Source of the DNA: Dipetalonema caudispina
Taxonomy: Eukaryota; Nematoda; Chromadorea; Rhabditida; Onchocercidae
DNA: 64,000 bases
Assembly (NCBI GenBank): GCA_013365325.1
Contig: JABVXV010000077.1
Location: 159,712-223,711, forward strand
Direction: 5' to 3'
A program made the position numbers and the translations under genes. Positions 1 to 13,221 of this stretch are shown here, in pieces. The notes under the pieces were generated by a model. That model did not search any database. It was not told the DNA's origin and was given only the letters and a program-made list of their open reading frames with translations. The first letter of the stretch is position 1, and each line of letters starts with the position of its first letter.

Positions 1-3000
1 TTTGAAAAAATCTAAAAATATCGCTACACTAATAGAACCTGTGGATAGATTAAAATAAATGATTCAAAATTGATGTACGCCATCAAAAATGGTGCTCCAT
101 TTGAATGTAGAGTCAATAGGCTATTATTGTTGCACCAATTGAATTTTAAATTTAAAAAATCAAAGCAATCTTAATTTGTTCGAAATCTCTATTCTAATGC
201 AATTTGTAACAAAATATAAATCAAAATACCAAGTTAAAATGCATTTACAATTATTATATTTTGCCAAGTTAGGAACAGCAGCAGTTTCTTAATTTAGATC
301 GAAAATTTGGTGATTTTATTTTTTGAGTGTATTTATTTATTTGTTTGATAAATAGGATATTGGCGGATACAGGAGAGTACCCAAAAGTGCATAACAATTA
401 AACCCAGTTAATTAGTCTGTCCCTACATGAATACCTATTATCTTTTTCCTCTTCTATTCGTACCATCAAGTACAACATTCTCATTAAAAATGTGAAGAAA
501 GAGAGAGAGAGAGAGAGAAAAAAAAAAAAAAAAAATAAACCAGCAACAAAATAGGGTGCCATCCGTTGCGAATCCTTGATTAGCTCCTGGTTAACTATTT
601 CTGATCCAAGTACCTGTAATTTTGTATTTGTTTTCCTCCTTTAAAATTAAAATTAAATTGAGGAAGGCTGAGGAAGACGCATACACAAGAAATTACAAAA
701 AGGATGATTTTCATCTAAGATAAAAGCGGTAACTCGGCAGCTGTTATCAAAAAATAGAGATTTAACTTTTATTTCCCTCCATCCAATATGATTAGCATTC
801 TTTTTCTATTAAATAATAAGTAGTCACAAAAATTTGGTTCATTTTATGCAAAGGAGAATCCCGTTAAATGGGAAATTGATTGGAAGAGTAGCCCAACTAC
901 CAGAAGCGATAAGAACTCGGAAATGATCTTAAGAGTAGTTACCTCTGGAAAGAATTTTTTCTAAATTAAATCATTTAGCTGTCTCATAATGAAATGAAAG
1001 TTCACGTAACAATCGAGACGTACCAACATTTTTATTGGTTGATCAACATAAGTTTGTGTAGCAAATTCATACAGAGCTACTTCCCAAGCATTAAGCTTTG
1101 CTTCCATGTTACTGCTAGTTACTTGTCCTTGGAAGATCATGAAAATGACCTGAAAGAAGTTTATCATTCTTCTGTCGTTGAATGTCAGGACATTTGTGGT
1201 GGGAAAATGAATAATACATGTACTATTCAATAAATTATTTGGAAGCAGCTGATAAGATCATACAATCTGTGCAGCAACAATTAGTATATAGCCAGTGAAG
1301 ATTTCTTATACTTCATATATTACCTGGATATATTCAATATTGGTGATCGTTTTCAGAATGGTCTCTTCAGTAACAGTTGCAGAATCCATCTTGCCACTGC
1401 CCACATTGCTGCTATTACGGCGATTTCCACTGTTAGTATAAGATTGTAAACGAACGCCGTAAAAATTGCGTTCCAAATGAATATCAAAGCCAGTAATTTT
1501 AGCAATTGGATACGTGAGATTGGTTGTTTCGCTACGTACTTTACCTGTTTTCTCTTTTCTGTACTCCTCCAACAATGCATTCTGAAGAAAGATCGATTTC
1601 ATATTACATATTCTATTGTGTGTCTCATTGGCTATTTCGGAAGACAAAATTTCGAAATCATATTTCCATCTAGAATCTAAACATACAGTACAAACTGGAG
1701 GTATGACAAATGAGAAGGTAAAGAATATTTCGGATAAGAGTAAGGAAAAACTATACTCCGCAATCCCAGTGTGAATGAAGTCTATGTGAAACCGTTTTGT
1801 TCAATCCATCTAGTAATTAGATTGATACAGAATTACTCATTTCTCTTTCATAAAAGGAAGCAAGTACGTGAAAGTATTCGATGACAGCATTGGCATTGCA
1901 TGAAAACCCGCATATTTCCCTGTATACGAATCGTTCACCGGTAGAAGGCACTTCGACAGTGAAATTATCCATAAAGTATCGATGTAATCGAACCGCTTCT
2001 TCTAAGTATTTTAAACGATGCATGGAACCACCATCACGAGCTTGTAGCATTAATGTCGTTAAAGTTGGATCGCCTGATGCCGAAGAAGATAATTAAATTA
2101 CAGATATTGTCAATGAATGTGAAGTTATTTGTCAGAAGAATGAAATTACTAAAATTATATATCCGGAATTCGGGGTATTAGATTAACTAAGACTCGAAGG
2201 CCAAACAGCTAACTTAATTACATCCAAATCGAATAACACAAAATTTGAGCGGGTCCGAACGAGTAAAAGAAGAATTGGAAAATTTTTTTAAGTTCCCAGC
2301 ATTACAGAATCTTATCAATTATCACAACACCAACCCTACGGCAACCTCTGATCATATATTATCATCTGATGATTTAACTTTTAGCAGTTCAGTGCTTAAT
2401 ACCACTAAAATCATTCAAATCTACTAAATATTACAATGAATCTAAAAATTTTGTGTAAACTTGAATTTTGAACAAATTTCATTTTTTTCATTCACCCTCT
2501 TTCTAACTAAGGAAGAAACCAACCAAATGAATCAGTGAATTCTCGTAGCAAATTGGCTTCTCGCCTTGAGGGTGATGTTGTTGGTGTGTAACCATCACGA
2601 ACGCGATCTTCCAGTTTAAGATAATAAATTCCGAATGACATAACTGACATAATGATAGCAGCAATGACATAGGCAAGTGGATACGAACCGATACTAAAAC
2701 CGATCAAGCGGAAGACCCTCCGTAAAGTTATCTGTTGACAAAATGCTAATAGTTTGGATGCTTTTGCGCCTGGAATTACAAATTAATTAAGAAGAAAAAC
2801 AAAAACTTGACATTGCTGGAAAGTCGAGATTACGAGGTAAGTTTTATCCATTGTGCTTTATCCAGCAATGTTTTCGAGAAGGATTAATCGAAAATTTCAT
2901 TCTTGAAATTGCTTAATCCATCGTGTAAGACATGATCGCTTAAGACTGGCTGATCGATATTTTCTTAGTAATTCTCAAATTCTTGTAATTCAATTTAAAC

Positions 3001-3475
3001 TGTATGGGACGTTATTGCTACGTAGTCCTGAACAATGAAGCATCTAATTTTAAAGCGCTTCAATCTTAAATATAGACATTGCCAAGAACCCAATTTAAAC
3101 CCTAAAAGTCGATGGAATTTTTCAGAATACACAAAATGAACTGATGGCAAAACAAAAAGTCTTTTCTCTACCGATTCAAAAAAAAAGTGCACACAAAGGT
3201 CAGCAACCTTATGGAACAATAAGTTGTGTAGCATAACCAAGTAAGACCAGGTGATATGACACGACAAAAAGATGACGTCCGGTTCTGATGTAATCCATTT
3301 AAGGTTGAGTAATCAACAACTAACGATTATTCGCAGTGGCTGAATTGATGCTGAGTGGTAGCTCTTCCTGCATTTCACAACATTCGTTATAATTATTGTT
3401 TTCAGTCAGATCAACCTTGAAGTTGGAACGTAACTGTTGGCTGCTAGACGTTATTTTTGCAAGTAAAGTTGACAT
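1..3475 (-). CDS. Patched-related (PTR) membrane protein, 5' part, runs off the left edge
   Basis: Exons by position, 5' to 3' on the minus strand: 3475-3325, 2769-2524, 2073-1868, 1581-1324, 1149-1024 and 613-541. They total 1,060 nt and keep one open frame (353 codons) with consensus GT and AG ends. The ATG at 3475 is the first in-frame Met after a TAA. Exon 1 (51 codons) is hydrophilic and joins exon 2 through a split CGC codon. Exon 2 gives a first membrane segment (about residues 79-102, starting SYPLAYVIAAII) followed by the family signature LEDRVRDGYTP. Exon 3 has GDPTLTTLMLQARDGGSMH, and exon 3/4 the FSCNANAVIEYFHNAL region of the first luminal domain. Exon 6 has VLGSEIVNQELIKDSQRMAP just before the predicted second membrane segment. 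This matches nematode patched-related proteins (PF02460), which are linked to lipid or sterol handling and apical or cuticle biology. The sterol-sensing domain would lie left of position 1. Which PTR paralogue this is cannot be told. A CT- and T-rich tract follows the exon 6 donor. Confidence 0.85.
501..535. repeat. (GA)n followed by poly(A)
   Basis: About nine GA dinucleotides run into 16 or more adenines. On the minus strand this is a T/CT tract lying a few bases inside the intron after PTR exon 6 (donor at 540). It is a simple repeat, likely variable in length. Confidence 0.9.
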
Positions 3476-4138
3476 CGATGACGAGTTGAGGAATAATGCA
3501 GAACATTTAAAGCATTACGCCTCTAAAATTACACTTAGTCTTTCACGGAACAGTCAATAACAATTACGCAAATAAAAAGAGTATCGGCACGTCACGTAAA
3601 ACAAAAGTTGATAGTAGCACTAAACGTATCACTCAAAAGATCTCAGAAGACCGGTTTTATCCAGATTTCATAGGGAAATAAGAGGTGTATAATAAAGATA
3701 CAATTTTAAGCTTCCTTTCTCAATTTCATATCAAATTTCATACATGGAAGAATATATATGAGAAACGAAAATGTTTCATTTCATATCACGTGAGTAAACG
3801 TGTGCAATAATGTCATGATTAAAACATCGGATCACAGTTATAATATATTGACAGTAGCTCAGTTAGAAGTGGTCTAGCTAGTACCATACTTGAAACTTGA
3901 AGTATATACGTCAACTTGCCGATAGAGATCAGCCGGGAATCTTCTATTTACTCTGGTCACCTATATTCGTGATCCCGCTCGTGTGTTGTTATTATCGATG
4001 TACATTTATTATGCCACTTGAAAGTATTTTAACTGACGTAGTCATTACGGTAACCGATTTACCAATCACCACATACATGGAAGTGATATAATAAATATAA
4101 TATACTCTTAATTAATGAAATAAGGAAGTTAAAAATTG

Positions 4139-4390
4139 AACAGGTAAGTAACAAATTGATCAGATAAGTATTGGATAGCAGATAGAGAAATAATATATAA
4201 GCACTGGATGCAGGTAAGTAAATAAGTGGTCCAGTAGTAGATAGGTAGGTAGGTAAATACTTCGACAACTGGGGTAAATAAGAAAGTAGATAAGCAGATT
4301 AATGGGTACACAAAAAGTACATGAGTGAATAGATAGTTAGGTTAATGGATAGATAGGTGTAAACATAAAAGCATAAATGGGTAGATAAGT
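4139..4390. repeat. Degenerate GATA/GTAA-rich tetranucleotide tract
   Basis: About 250 bp of interspersed GATA, GGTA, GTAA and TAGG units, for example the run GATAGGTAGGTAGGTAAATA near 4,240. The units are imperfect and separated by unique bases, so this looks like an aged microsatellite. On the minus strand it reads as Tyr/Leu-rich open frames, which I reject as genes. Confidence 0.75.
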
Positions 4391-5421
4391 TTAAGTCGCA
4401 AAACGGTTATTCGATGGAAGATGTACGTCTTTTCACGCACGTGAAGGGATAGTCCTGGTAGTGTAATAAATAAAGGAAGAGAAAGATGCGTGAACAGAAG
4501 AAAAAAGTGCAGGAATATCTCGTCCGTCTCTTATATTTACATCATATAATTGCTTAATTAAATTGCAAACCAACTGTTGTTCCTTTTTTCTAATTTTGAT
4601 ATCATAAAAATCTAACTGATCGAATGTCTTCTCCTTCACTTGTTTCTGTTGACCCTAATTTGCGGTCACAAATTTGACTTTCAATGAAAGTTTCCTCATA
4701 AAAAAGAAACAATGAAAATGAAATTAAACGTTAACAGTCTTAACAAAATGCATTTGAATACCATTTCGATTTTATATGAGTAAAGTGGTGATAACACAAG
4801 TTCATGAGTTCACGTGGGATGAGATCACAGCTCACGCGACTGGAACTTTTCCCTGAGCTATTTATTCGCTGTTTATTATATCCAAAAATTGGTGCGCGAA
4901 AAATCAATCAACATTTCCCAATACAGTACATGATATTATTGAACCAATGTAGGCCAAGCAGATAGGTATGAGTTTATTTAAAAAAAAAAAACCCTCAAAT
5001 TCGACTGCCATTCCAATAAACAAACCTAAGATATTTTTGTATACAGTACTAATTTCAATGAAATGTTTAAATGAGTTGTTTTGTCTGATTGCGTGAATCA
5101 TGTGGACAGACTAAAATTAGAACAGTAGACAGATGTCCATTTGTGATCTATGCTTGGCTACTCCTTCGAATTTGATAAATGCTAACAAAATGGATCTTTT
5201 TATATTATATAATGCTTTGCAAGTGATCACGAACTTCTAGGTCCGGTCATGAATAATATAAATATTGTTGTAGGCATATTTCCGGAAACTAACACATTCT
5301 TCACCGGATACTTATTGCCAGTTTACAAGCCACAAACGTTCACACATTCACTTAAATTGGAATTTTGCAAGTATTCTTCTCAACTTTAGGGATTGAAATT
5401 GGAAGTGAAAATAAAGTGAAG

Positions 5422-5437
5422 GAGAGAGAGAGAGAGA
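5422..5437. repeat. Short (GA)n tract
   Basis: Eight GA dinucleotides in otherwise unremarkable AT-rich sequence. Confidence 0.8.
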
Positions 5438-8400
5438 AAGGAACAGGTTTGATTTCAGGATGAAACAACAAAGTAAGGCAATAAATGAGGAAGAAAGGAA
5501 AGAGAACTTACTTCAGTTAGACGAGAAGGACAGTCTGAGAAACTCAATTTCGATCGACATTGATCTCTCATTTCATATCACGAATCCTTTTCTTCTTTCT
5601 TCCTCCTTTCCTCTTTCTCTACTCTTACCAATCAATTATTGACAATGTTGTCTACTGGGATAAGTAAGTCGGAATACTGCCTTGAAATTAAAATTTGAAG
5701 ATACTTTAAGAAAAAAAAAAAATTGAGTGAAAAAGAGGACTAAGTGTAGAAGGTGAGGGGAAAAAGGTAAAAGAAGAAAAAATGAAAAAGGAACTGCTGA
5801 ATGATTTTGCATCCAAGAATGTTTCAGACAAGGATTTCCGATTCTCTGATTTGATTATTCCTCATCGATGTTGACATCTGTCTAACAAAAGTTATACATC
5901 ATTTATTTGATTTGGCTTAATCAAAGTAGCTCGATACGATTTAGCATCATCCGCTTGTCTCCTTCTATACTTAATTACTGAACATCTTTTGACCATGTAA
6001 TTATTACTTCTTTATTTATTTCCTTTCGAATCATCTTCCACTCAGCATTCCTCTTCATTGTTTATCTATTTACTGAAGATCACTTCACTTAGTGATCTAA
6101 AGACTAACTTATTTTTGTTGACATTTGTTTGAAATCCAAATTTCATAAAATAATTGATTTCAATCATAAATTTAGCAAACTAGTTAATTGAACCCGTGAA
6201 AATTAAGAAGTCGACGAATGGGAAGAGTAAAGATAGAATGGAATCTAACGAAAGAGTCACTTCCTAATATAGATGAATATATGAACCACTTGAAGATATA
6301 TTTCCTTCTGGTGCTTGTCATGAAGCACGGTGAGCATCTGAGCGAAATTACACTTAGTTAATCAAATTTCTGAACTAATTTTAAAAATTGTGTTTCCTTG
6401 TTCCTTTTACGCTATTTACTCTCACCTTTGAAAATTTTCAAATTTACTTTAAACATTGCACCATCAACAGTGAAAATTGAAATAATTGAAGAAAAGAAGG
6501 ATTCATATTTAGTTACAAATAATGACTTTGAGAAAAATTTTCGGACATTATAGACATTTGAAAGCTTTAAGTGGAGCCGAAGTGGTGCTACTTTTTTCCT
6601 TTCTCAATTTTTGATAAGTGCCAAGAACAGACCATCCGTCAAACTAGAAAAAAATTATTTTCAAAAAGCACCAAAAAGGTTTGTTCATTTCATTCCATCA
6701 AACGAATGAAAACAATACGAGACAGTCGATAGGATGAATTCTAAGCAATTCACATACAAACTTTTAATTTCCAATTGATGAAAATGAACTAATCAATCCT
6801 TTACTTTCCTTATTAGAAAAGAGGGAATTAAGCTTTAGCAAAGAAAGAAAGTTAATATGAATCAATCATACAAACGAATGGTTTATTGTTTACTTTTGCG
6901 GAAAAAATGAACAAAAACGAGAAAAGTAAACGAAAAAAAGGACCCAATTTTACCATTTCCAACCTTTACTTCCCGCTTATAACAATTTACTGGTATCTCT
7001 TAAAGTAAAAAATTCAGAGAAATTTGTCTTAGGAACAATGTAATGATAGAAAGGCAATAAGACAATGTAAGACGCACAACGACCAAATAAACAAATTTCA
7101 CTCCCTCTTATTCTCGACTACTTTTCCAATTTTTTCTTTTCCCACATTCTGAATTTCCGTAAAATGATCAGCGAATTGATGAATATATTATAGATCACTA
7201 TTTGCCAGTGCAGGATGATAATTTACGTACATGTATTGAACTTGTCAGAAACCAGAAAGATACACCAGAGGTCTTAGATAATGAACTTTGGTGTTTGATT
7301 ACATGAAGCATAGAAATGAGAATAGTAGAAAGCATCAGCATTGGGCGAAAACTAATACATTTTGGAAATTTACATCACAAAATAAAAAAAAAAAATTGAA
7401 AAAGAAAAAGCCGCAAATGGCACTGTGCGACAATAATAGCATTAAATAAAGTAAGATTCAATTAAATGTGCTTAATATTTTGATGTACGACCGACTGATT
7501 CATTCATTTATTCCAACACTGAAAATTAGAAAATTGCTACTTGGCTAGTAATTATATTAACTTAATAAAATATAAGAGGAAGGAATGGTTAAAAATTTGT
7601 GATTGTTTCAAATGTGCAAAATTCCTTCTTCCTAATCGATGACACCTTATCATACTTAGGGAAACCCTCACTGAAATGTCGTCAGGAAATGTTAGCCGTA
7701 CCGCAAACCGATTCATTGAAGAAATTACATGAAAGGAATAAAAAGGAACGGAAGGAAGTTGAAATTATCTCAATCTATTACAAGAAGAAAGAACTTCATT
7801 TACCATATTTTATCTGTTATTTCCAGCCATATTTTCGAACTAAAACTTTCTCATTAGAGAGAAAGGAAAATTGAAATTAATGATCATAAGACAGCGATGG
7901 CACGTGCCTACCATTGATATGATGATAAATATATTATTATCACAATCAGGACACACAACTGAATTGGCAGCATCCTGCAAAGTAAATGAATGTAATGAAG
8001 AAGGAGTGATAGTAGTAGTAGTGCAGTAAGAACGTCCCGAATGATAGCACAGAAAGGAAGGAAGGGAAACCGGTATTGGTTACTGATGTCATAGATTGAA
8101 AAAAGTTAAAAAAAACATTATTCGAATCGATAGAGGCAATGGAGAATGTTTACTAATAAACAAATACATTTCCAGTTACATTTCATGGAATCATAGATTT
8201 GGTACTACGCCGTTGAACCTCATAGTTATCTTGAAGTGTCACAGTTTTTCTTTAATATAATGTAATGAATTTGATATTATTTTTTTTTTAACATTTCTGA
8301 TAATATCACGAGGAAAAAACAATCCTCCAATATAATCTCAAACCAGGTTCAGAAAAATCATGGATTTCCAGTTATTCCTACTTTTTCTCTATCATGTAAT

Positions 8401-10925
8401 GCTTTCCTTCCGGCAGAAAGGACTGGAAATAAAAGATAAGGAAAGCGATTCAAATCTATTCCTATATTCAACAGGAAGTTGCGAGTTATCATCGGTGGAT
8501 AGAAACATTACAAGAAAGGTGAAAACATTGCAATAAGGCTGAAGAAGTAACAACAAAAAGCTGAAAGTGCAAAGAGTACGAATGCAATGAACTCATTTCG
8601 TGATCGTGTTGTATAGATGGAATTCACATCTATAGCAATGAGAAGTATAATCTATGAAGAGTTCATTCTTGCTAGAATAAGTCAGTTACAAATCTTAACT
8701 GATCCAAATTAAGGTTCCATGTCTAAAAAAAAGCTAATGTGATTTGTAAATTACTCTGATCGACTGCGTCGCAATGACCCTTCCACAGGTTCTTTTTAAT
8801 GTACGTTAAAGAATGAAGAAATGTAACAATTTGATTTCAAAATGATTTCGAAATGACGAAACAAACCAAAGAGGTTAATATTGTAAAATTTAGATCAATG
8901 AAATATTTTCAAAAAGTGAGCAACACAAAGCTAAGCAATCCATTTCGTTGAATCCACTTCAGAATTATGCTTAAAGTTGCAAATCAATCGATAACTTTTG
9001 TAAAGCAAAATTTGAGGCAGTGCCAATAATCAATTGAGCATCCATAGTCCAATAAATTAACCAAGATGAATGAAGGAAGAGATAGAACAGTAGATTCTTT
9101 TTAATTCAGCTATTCAGTATCACAAGATTCTGAATCAAAAAACATGGCAGAACGATTCATGAACAGAACCTGACCAACCGACAACAGAAACCACTTCAAA
9201 ATTTTGGTTGAAATTTTAGTGGGTGTGTAGAAAACCAACAACAATGGATGGTAAATGATTTCGACAGAATGTATACGGATAAGAACGGCAGAAATACGAC
9301 ACTATCCAATTCAAAATTTATTGAAATTAATAGATGAAAACAATATTTGCGGAGAATTCGAAACAACTTTTTTAATTTTTAAAATTTTTTTTTTTCGCGA
9401 AATCGGAGAAATTTTTTGTGTTGACCACATTACCATTTTTAAGTCAAAAGAGAAAAGTTGTTTTCCAAATTTCCTTTCCCTTCTAATCGAATCAACAAAT
9501 TCCACTGAATTTGATAGTTTTATTGTAAAATTTTGAATTCAAAGTGAGGTAATAAAACTTGAAAAAAGTGGAAATCGATTAAACTCATAAAACAAAGGAA
9601 AAATAATAATCATTTTTCGAATTTTATAAATTTTGGCAGTGGAAATTGATCGAAAATCTAATGAATCATGGAATTTCGCTAAAAAATAAACAAGAAAGGA
9701 TACTTGTTCGCCAAAACTGATTCCCAAAGATAATTAATTTTTAAAACAGATCCACCGGTAACGTAATTTCTAATATATGAACAAAGTACAGCATATTTTA
9801 TAGTAATTGCAATTAGCTTAAAATGACATTGTGGAATGCTGATCGGCTAAAATGTGATGCGCTACACAAGGGTAAGAATCCTTCGACGATCACGGATATC
9901 CTGATTTTTTTACTTAAGTCCATGCATGATAGTGCACAGCGTATACGGTTGATGAACAGGAAATATGGTGGTCATAGTTCCGGCAGTACAAATATGGTCG
10001 GGAAATCCTAATGGCATAAAGCAAGCAAGAATTCTTCTTGATATAATTTTTCAGAACTCAATCCAAAGTAAGTAACAGGAATGCTTATCATACATAATTC
10101 AAGGCATCTGAAATGAGAAGTTACAGTAATATGAATTCTTCTTGACTCTTAATTAGCCATATTTCGGCATACTAAATTTAATATCAAATTAAACGTCTCT
10201 TTCCGTTTCGCAACAATGAATACAGTGCCACTTAAAGGATTGACGTCACGGCACTCAGACTACGTGATGGTCGGCATTGCTTAACGTTGCTTTCTTGGTC
10301 ACTTATCGCAGAGTGTTTCTACAATCAAAATTAAACCGTCAAATTCTGAAACGTTATATGGATGTTAAAAGGTTAATGGGAAACAATTAGTCTCATTTCT
10401 TCTCGATCAATTGAATATAGTGTCATTTTTTTTTCTGATCAATAAATGAGTCGGTCAAATCTCTTAGAAACACCGCAGTATTGTAACTTTCGTAACGTTC
10501 TACCATCTGGAAACACAAAGAAAACTTTCTTCATAACGAACACTTCGAATGAGAGAAAGTTATATTAGGAAACGATAAATTTAAGAATATTCAATTCATA
10601 GTGATCTATGATACTATGCAGTTATATCGTCATCACCAATATTATCTGTCGCTTACTTCAGAATAACGGACTTCTAATTTCCATACCGAATATCCAAAGA
10701 GAATATTACGTCTCATGAAGTCATTTCGTTCAATATTTCAGTCCCTTAGTGGACGATCCATTCCATCGGGAAGCTGTCCAACTGTGTAAGAAAGCCGTAG
10801 CCGTAAACCGCTGAAGGAAAGATGGATCAGTATTGGAAGGGAGTTTCAGCGTGGCAAAACCTCTTCGTTTTCTCCGCTGCCTTACCCTTCATATGAAATA
10901 TCATCCTCAGTCATACAGATACTTC

Positions 10926-11010
10926 CACTATTACTACTACTACTACTACACACATACATACACACACATACATACACACACACATACACACACACACACA
11001 CACATACATG
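10926..11010. repeat. Compound microsatellite (TAC)n then (CA)n/(CATA)n
   Basis: Several TAC triplets pass into about 70 bp of CA dinucleotides interrupted by CATA units. It produces a Tyr/Thr/His-rich open frame on the plus strand that is not coding. It directly follows a slightly GC-richer patch. Confidence 0.95.
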
Positions 11011-13049
11011 TGAAAACACATCCACACATGCATATCCATAAAGTTCACAGAATGAAAGTTGAAAAATTCCTTATGCTGTTAAATATTATCCAGCTGTGGT
11101 ACTGTTATACGAGTGGAATGTCCATTTCGACGATCGAACGGAAACTCAGTCAGAGGAGAAGTTGAAGTGATGCGAAAATGCGGGAGAAGATAAAAAGCGG
11201 GGAATCGACATTTAACAACATGGGAAATGTTGAACAATTGTACGGACATATGAATCAAATTAATGAAAAATTTCAAAATTCAATAAAAATATATTTTCAA
11301 TTCAATAAGATAGGAAAATATATCGAGTGGTTTAAGTAATTGCTCAATTTCTTCTAAACAAAGCGATTTCATCGGAGCAGCTTTAATCAACAGTTGAATG
11401 ATTGGTTGGAAAGTCTTATTCTGCAGCATGTTAATATAGAATCCCTGATAACCCTCATGGTTTCCCTTTCTATGATATTGAAAGCATTATTCTGCAGATC
11501 TTATGAGGTAAGTAATCAGTATCAGTACATGTTGGTGACGAGCAGTCATTAATATGAGAGAAAATAAGATATTACAATTAAATTCTGCTTGCTTAATATA
11601 ACTGGAAAAAAAAAACATATTCTACACAAGAAGGGTAAGATGATCAGCGAAAAATTCGATATTGGAAAACAACAGAATCCAAAGAAATCACTTGACGAGT
11701 TGAATTTGGATATTAGATCAAAATTGAATATCGGACCGGAACAATAAAGATCGTAGAAAAGTATCATTTATTGGAGTAAAGATAAAAGGGAAGAATCTTG
11801 GAGTAAATAATTTCAATTTTGCTTTTTCTTTCCCCATTGTCAAATTTGATCAAAGCAACCACTATTTCATTATAAAATCTAATCGATCACATGAAAGCTC
11901 TTTCAATTCGTTTTAATGACGGAGCATTAACCTCCGAAGGAAAAAAATTCACGTTCTGTCAGACGGATTATCGATGAATTTGTTTACCAAATGCGCACAA
12001 AAATGCATTTAACAATTACATATCGATTGCAATATTTCTCGAAACTGACACTTATAACCATTGCCGTACTTATCACCCTCAACCGCTTGTGGTCTTCAAA
12101 ATATTCCGATTCAGTGAAGCACGACATTTGATTAATACTTATGGCTACATTTCAGGAAATGGGCGTATCATTAGACTGAAAGTATGCGACAGTTTTTTTT
12201 TCCTTATATCGAAGATATTATGGAAAAGCTTCGTATTCAATAGATCGGAAAGGAAACAGGAAATAGTGTTGTGTGTACGACAGGTGGAAAGTTTGAATAA
12301 GCAACAAAGAATGATCGATGATTGAGTTTCAGTGATTCATCCTGCTTTGAAATACAATGAAATGAACTGGTTCGTGTGGTTCAGAGTGCCAATCACAGTT
12401 ATCGAGAAGACAGAATTTGAAATCATTCCATCCCTCTGTTTCTCACCGCCCGTTTTTCCTTTGCTTGGATGAACTACCACCATCACATTCCTAATCATTG
12501 ATGAATCGAACAAAAAAAAATTTGTTTTAAAGAAGTATCCTTTTCCCGTTGATAAAGTCTGGGAGTAGGATTTTTGAATAAAATTCCGCTTAATTTCCGT
12601 TGGTCAGCATTAAGTTGCACATCTTCTGCTAGAGAAAATTTTAGAAGTGAAATTTGGAAGGAATCTCTCTTTCCTCTTTTCTCCTTCTTCTACTTCTACC
12701 TTTTTCAACAGCGAAAACAGAATGAATACAAAATAAATGAACTCTTGCAATAATCACTGAAAGGTTGTCGAACACATAACTTATGATTCGAAGGCGATAA
12801 TTTGTTTTCAAACTTCCTTCCATTCATTTTCAATGTCTGTCTTCTCCTTTTTCCTTCAATTTTTTACAAACACTTTTGAAAAAAACTGTTTTTCTCGAAT
12901 ACGGAATTACGGAGCTAAGAACACTTTAGCTAAAGGTCGCGCAATACAAGTTTTACATTCGAATGAATTCTTTTTCTTTTTAGAATGTTGCCTAATTCAA
13001 CACTCTGTGGAGTATTTAGAAAATTGTATAAACTGCTAATGATACTAGT

Positions 13050-13081
13050 AATAATAATAATAATAATAATAATGCTAATAA

Positions 13082-13144
<63 letters not shown>

Positions 13145-13154
13145 TAAAAATAAA

Positions 13155-13220
<66 letters not shown>
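13050..13220. repeat. (AAT)n microsatellite array, about 170 bp
   Basis: Nearly uninterrupted AAT triplets, with a GCT interruption near 13,072 and a short AAAATAAAAATAAAAAT interruption near 13,140. It encodes poly-isoleucine in one frame, an artefact of the repeat. Confidence 0.97.

Positions 13221-13221
<1 letters not shown>

Noticed and set aside
860..960. Exon-like segment in the PTR intron reading VTTLKIISEFLSLLVVGLLF after TTTCCAGAG
   Set aside because: The exon at 613-541 gives the expected family sequence with a matching phase; including this segment would break the conserved order.
7599..7874. 91-codon plus-strand frame in the large intergenic region
   Set aside because: Lys/Glu-rich AT-driven composition, no conserved motif, no splice or promoter context that I could support.
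9823..10011. 62-codon plus-strand frame starting MTLWNADRLKCDALHKG with an internal GTAAGA donor
   Set aside because: The donor and codon use are suggestive, but no partner exon in a compatible phase could be found downstream.
10833..11165. 110-codon plus-strand frame with Tyr, Thr and His runs
   Set aside because: Most of its length is the TAC/CA microsatellite; only the first 30 or so codons are non-repetitive.
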